A stretch of 64,000 bases of DNA from contig CALVDG010000007.1 in NCBI GenBank assembly GCA_944326255.1, forward strand, positions 1 through 64,000. Reading direction: 5' to 3'. Both the position numbers and the translations under genes were made by a program. Positions within the stretch are counted from its first letter, which is position 1. Every line of letters begins with the position of its first letter. Source of the stretch: an uncultured Bacteroidales bacterium. Lineage in GTDB: Bacteria; Bacteroidota; Bacteroidia; Bacteroidales; UBA932. Below the pieces are notes generated by a model that had not been told where the DNA came from, searched no databases, and saw only the letters and a program-made list of their open reading frames with translations. This document shows, in pieces, positions 57,636 to 64,000 of this stretch.

Positions 57636-58361
57636 ATGGATGTCCATCTTCTTTCCCGTCTCCTGAAGGAGCTGATCATTGATAATGACCGCATTGCGCT
57701 TCCCGGAATGGGATATTTCCAGGCAGAGCCGATGCCGGCATATTTTTCCGAGGACGGAAAGACCATCTACCCGCCTTCCAAGCGGATATCGTTCAAGTGG
57801 GACGACAGGGCATCCGGAGATATGCTCGCGGCTTATTATACCAAGACATACGGCATTGACAGGAACACTGCCGACATAGAGCTGGACACCTTTCTCAAAC
57901 AGCTGAAACCGATGCTCCATGAAAGGAAATTCATAGACTTTCCAGGAGTCGGGAGACTCAAACTGACTTTGGACGGCAGCGCCTACTTTGTAACCGACAA
58001 TACCGACGGAGGAGTGTTCTCACAGGCCTTCGGATTCGAGCCGGTAATATTGAAGCCGGTCACCAGATCTTCAGAGAGCACGTCCCAGCCCGATGAGACT
58101 CCTACGACCACCTGCGAACCTGATACGACAAATATACACAACCCGGAGCCGGAGCCAGAACAGGAAAAGCCCGGACCTGCTCCGGAAAACGGCACCACCA
58201 CTCACGAAGGCCGAAGCAGGATATGGATCATACTGCTGTCTGTCGCAGCAGCCATAATAATAGCCGCCGTCATCCTTATCTTGCTCGGACGCGGCGGCCA
58301 TCTGGATTCGCTCATCTACAGCGACGAGGAACTGGAACTGATACAGCAGCAGGGCGCCTAG
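57636..58361 (+). CDS. HU-CCDC81-like membrane protein
   Basis: 241 residues from ATG 57636. Two HU-like DNA-binding-fold domains of the bacterial CCDC81 type are suggested: [25 protein letters not shown] (start of domain 1, quoted by pattern, about 4-65) and [17 protein letters not shown] (domain 2, about 70-135). A Pro/Glu/Thr-rich linker follows, then one transmembrane helix (about 197-218) and a short acidic tail. Such proteins in Bacteroidota sometimes carry a SPOR domain; none is present here. Function unknown. Overlaps the convergent metG stop by 4 bp. Confidence 0.82.
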   Translation: MDVHLLSRLLKELIIDNDRIALPGMGYFQAEPMPAYFSEDGKTIYPPSKRISFKWDDRASGDMLAAYYTKTYGIDRNTADIELDTFLKQLKPMLHERKFIDFPGVGRLKLTLDGSAYFVTDNTDGGVFSQAFGFEPVILKPVTRSSESTSQPDETPTTTCEPDTTNIHNPEPEPEQEKPGPAPENGTTTHEGRSRIWIILLSVAAAIIIAAVILILLGRGGHLDSLIYSDEELELIQQQGA

Positions 58362-60412
58362 CCTATCGTTGACCCATTTTTCAGGGTCTCTTCGGGAGAG
58401 ACCACACGCATCCTGCCGTCGGGCTGGCGTGCCATCAGTATCATGCCCTTGGACTCTATACCGCGTATCTTGCGGGGAGCCAGGTTGGCCAGGATGCAGA
58501 TCTGCTTGCCGACCATCTGCTCAGGCGTATAGTACTCGGCGATGCCCGAGACTATCACCCTCTTGTCTATGCCTGTATCTATTGTAAGTTTCAGAAGCTT
58601 GTCAGTCTTGGGCACTCTCTCTGCCTCCAATACGGTAGCCGTGCGGATATCCATCTTTCCGAACTCGTCGAAAGTACACTCGGCCTTCTGCGGCTCGACC
58701 GGAGCTGCGGCAGCCGCTGCGGCAGCATTTGCCTTGCGGATATTCTCCAGACGCTCCATCTGGGCGTTTATGGCCTCGTCCTCAATCTTCTCGAAGAGCA
58801 GTTCAGCCTTGCTGAGCTGATGCCCTGCCGGCAGCAGGTCGCAGCGGCCTATATTGTCCCACTTCAGGGTATCTTTCGGAAGATTCAGAATATTCAGAAG
58901 TTTCTCCGAGGAGAACGGAATGAACGGGGCGAATGCTATGGCCAGGTCGGCGCATAACTTCAGGGAGACGTTGAGAATGGAGGCGGTGCGGCCCATGTCG
59001 GTCTTGGCCACCTTCCACGGTTCGGTGTCGGTGAGGTACTTGTTGCCGAGACGGGCGAGGTTCATGGCCTCCTTGAGGGCCTCGCGGAAACGGTAGTGCT
59101 CGAGGGCGTCGGTGATGGCGGCCTTGATGGCGGGCACCTGGGCCAGAGTCTCGGAGTCAATGGGCTCCGGTTTCAGGTCTGCGGGCACCTTCCCGTCGAA
59201 ATACTTATGGGTCAGCACCACGGCGCGGTTGACGAAGTTGCCGTAGATGGCCACGAGCTCGGAGTTGTTGCGGGTCTGGAAGTCCTTCCATGTAAAATCG
59301 TTGTCCTTGGTCTCCGGAGCATTGGCGCAGAGCACGTAGCGCAGCACGTCCTGCTTGCCGGGGAAGTCCCGCAGGTACTCGTGGAGCCAGATGGCCCAGT
59401 TGCGGGAAGTGGACAGCTTGTCGCCCTCGAGGTTGAGGAACTCGTTGGCAGGCACGTTGTCCGGGAGGATGTAGCCGTCACCATAGGCCTTGAGCATGCA
59501 GGGGAATACGATGCAGTGGAAGACTATGTTGTCCTTGCCTATGAAGTGTACCATCTTGGTGTCGGGACTCTTCCAGTATTTCTCCCAGTCATCGGGACGG
59601 GCCTCTATCGTGTTGGAGATGTATCCGATAGGGGCGTCGAACCAGACGTATAGCACCTTGCCCTCGGCTCCTTCCACGGGCACTGGGATGCCCCAGTCGA
59701 GGTCCCGACTCACAGCCCTGGGCTGAAGACCGCCGTCCAGCCAGGACTTGCACTGGCCGTAGACATTGACCTTCCACTCCTTGTGTTCCTCCAGAATCCA
59801 TTGGCGCAGCCAGGGCTCGTACTCGTTCAGAGGCAGATACCAGTGCTTGGTGCGGCGCTTCACGGGAGGCTTGCCGCTCAGGGCGGAATGGGGGTTGATC
59901 AGCTCGTCGGGGCTGAGGGTGCAGCCGCATTTCTCGCACTGGTCTCCGTAGGCCCTCTCATTGCCGCACTTGGGGCAGGTTCCCACAATATAGCGGTCAG
60001 CCAGAAACTGCTTTGCCTCCTCGTCGTAGTACTGCTCACTCTCCTTTTCGATGAACTTGCCGTCCTCATAGAGCTTACGGAAGAACTCCGAGGCCGTCTT
60101 GTAATGGGTCTTGGACGTGGTTCTGGAATAGATGTTGAAACTGATGCCGAGCTCAGCGAAGGACTCCTTTATCAGCTTATGGTATTTGTCCACGATATCC
60201 TGGGGCGAGCAGCCCTGCTTGCGGGCCTGTATGGTAATAGGCACTCCATGCTCGTCCGAACCGCCGACGAAGAACACGTCCCTGCCGCACATTCGGAGAT
60301 AACGCACATAGATGTCGGCGGGCACATATACTCCCGCAAGGTGTCCGATGTGAACAGGTCCGTTGGCATAAGGCAGAGCGGACGTAACAAGATAACGCTT
60401 AAATTCCTTCAT
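58358..60412 (-). CDS. metG: Methionyl-tRNA synthetase with C-terminal tRNA-binding domain
   Basis: 684 residues. HIGH-type [14 protein letters not shown] near residue 15, zinc knuckle [17 protein letters not shown] (about 145-161), KMSKS-type GDKLSTSRN near 335, and an EMAP/Trbp111-like C-terminal domain (about 575-684; [21 protein letters not shown]). Charges initiator and elongator tRNA-Met. Monocistronic between the HU-like gene and lacZ. Confidence 0.97.
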   Translation of the reverse strand: MKEFKRYLVTSALPYANGPVHIGHLAGVYVPADIYVRYLRMCGRDVFFVGGSDEHGVPITIQARKQGCSPQDIVDKYHKLIKESFAELGISFNIYSRTTSKTHYKTASEFFRKLYEDGKFIEKESEQYYDEEAKQFLADRYIVGTCPKCGNERAYGDQCEKCGCTLSPDELINPHSALSGKPPVKRRTKHWYLPLNEYEPWLRQWILEEHKEWKVNVYGQCKSWLDGGLQPRAVSRDLDWGIPVPVEGAEGKVLYVWFDAPIGYISNTIEARPDDWEKYWKSPDTKMVHFIGKDNIVFHCIVFPCMLKAYGDGYILPDNVPANEFLNLEGDKLSTSRNWAIWLHEYLRDFPGKQDVLRYVLCANAPETKDNDFTWKDFQTRNNSELVAIYGNFVNRAVVLTHKYFDGKVPADLKPEPIDSETLAQVPAIKAAITDALEHYRFREALKEAMNLARLGNKYLTDTEPWKVAKTDMGRTASILNVSLKLCADLAIAFAPFIPFSSEKLLNILNLPKDTLKWDNIGRCDLLPAGHQLSKAELLFEKIEDEAINAQMERLENIRKANAAAAAAAAPVEPQKAECTFDEFGKMDIRTATVLEAERVPKTDKLLKLTIDTGIDKRVIVSGIAEYYTPEQMVGKQICILANLAPRKIRGIESKGMILMARQPDGRMRVVSPEETLKNGSTIG

Positions 60413-60451
60413 ATCCTATCTGTATTTTTGAAAAACGCGGCAAGTTATAAA

Positions 60452-63676
<3,225 letters not shown>

Positions 63677-63691
63677 TTAATTAACGATTTG

Positions 63692-63723
63692 CGAAGTTAA
63701 TTATCTTTGCGCGATTTTTCAAA
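63692..63723 (-). promoter_or_regulatory. Promoter of the secreted beta-galactosidase gene
   Basis: Minus-strand TTTG (63720-63723), 20-bp spacer, TAACTTCG (63692-63699), one base off the -7 consensus. Confidence 0.6.
63702..63709 (+). promoter_or_regulatory. Candidate -7 element for the MFS gene
   Basis: TATCTTTG, exact match to TAnnTTTG, 29 bp before the ATG and overlapping the spacer of the divergent lacZ promoter. Confidence 0.5.
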
Positions 63724-63738
63724 GGGAGAGGGAGCATT

Positions 63739-64000
63739 ATGCAGAATAATATATCCATAAGCAGAGGACACGTGCTGAGAGAATGGCTGCCGCTGGTGGC
63801 GCTTGCATTCTCCACCTTCATATTCAACACTTCCGAGTTCATACCTATCGGACTGCTCAGCGACATCGCCGCAGACTTCGCCATCACTGAGTCCAAGGCC
63901 GGCGTACTGATCACCGTCTATGCCTGGGTCGTGGCCATAGCCTCATTGCCCCTGATGCTCATGGTCTCCGGCACTGAGTCCAAGCGGCTGATGCTCGGCA
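63739..64000 (+). CDS. MFS transporter, SotB/AraJ-like (3'-truncated by window edge)
   Basis: 87 residues visible from ATG 63739, preceded by a purine-rich AAAGGGAGAGGGAG that could serve as ribosome-binding site. Two hydrophobic helices are seen, with FNTSEFIPIGLLSDIAADF and SKAGVLITVYAWVVAIASLPLM, which match the first helices of the SotB/YdhP/AraJ group of sugar or drug efflux carriers. The product continues outside the window. Substrate unknown. Confidence 0.85.
   Translation, partial: MQNNISISRGHVLREWLPLVALAFSTFIFNTSEFIPIGLLSDIAADFAITESKAGVLITVYAWVVAIASLPLMLMVSGTESKRLMLG

Overview
The window looks like a chromosomal segment from a gut-type member of the Bacteroidales (Bacteroidota). Reasons seen in the sequence: three SusC/SusD pairs, promoters with the phylum's -7 element TAnnTTTG, OmpH/Skp duplicates beside bamA, a membrane-anchored TPR-AraC regulator, a two-subunit 2-oxoglutarate:ferredoxin oxidoreductase next to NADP-type gdhA, and a membrane pyrophosphatase. 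I cannot fix the genus; the moderately high GC would fit Alistipes/Rikenellaceae or uncultured relatives.

Layout. 1-5.8 kb: 3' part of rpoC, a TPR-AraC regulator and a small secreted protein. 5.9-23.6 kb: the accessory centre of the window, three paralogous susC-susD-lipoprotein modules (A leftward, B rightward, C leftward) and one tyrosine recombinase. 23.6-32.7 kb: an apparent leftward operon gamma-carbonic-anhydrase-like / TlpA-like / murI / hppA, then gdhA and korBA. 32.8-42.1 kb: envelope genes (ompH, bamA, uppS, nadK leftward; a second ompH, a glycosyltransferase, purC and a LysM protein rightward). 42.1-49.6 kb: leftward housekeeping genes (pepP-like, recN, coaBC, omega-like, bamD-like, a gate-domain membrane protein, a short-chain dehydrogenase). 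49.7-64 kb: rubrerythrin, recA-trpS, an ECF sigma operon, yitT-like, dnaG, tRNA-Asn, an HU-like membrane protein, metG, a secreted GH2 beta-galactosidase, and the start of an MFS transporter.

Main finding. The three susC genes and the recombinase form what looks like a three-way DNA-inversion switch. Each susC carries, inside its signal-peptide codons, a 15-bp site with the shared core TTACTCGTGG read in the same codon phase (11250-11264 minus, 12626-12640 plus, 23538-23552 minus). Only susC-B is joined to a leader with promoter-like sequence, ATG and a good signal peptide. susC-A has no ATG and abuts the 3' end of the recombinase gene; susC-C abuts the intrinsic terminator of hppA, and that hairpin accidentally encodes its apparent N-terminus. 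Inversion between sites A and B (about 1.4 kb, carrying the leader and the recombinase) or between B and C (about 10.9 kb) would join the same leader in frame to another SusC and so express another SusC-SusD-lipoprotein set. Phase-variable SusC/SusD inversions are known, as I recall, from Bacteroides fragilis; the arrangement here, with one expression leader, two dead ends and the recombinase inside the smaller invertible segment, deserves direct testing.

Apart from this locus the window is mostly core metabolism and envelope biogenesis. No stretch longer than about 300 bases is without a gene; the longest gap (12322-12593) is the switch leader. No CRISPR array, rRNA or insertion sequence was seen.
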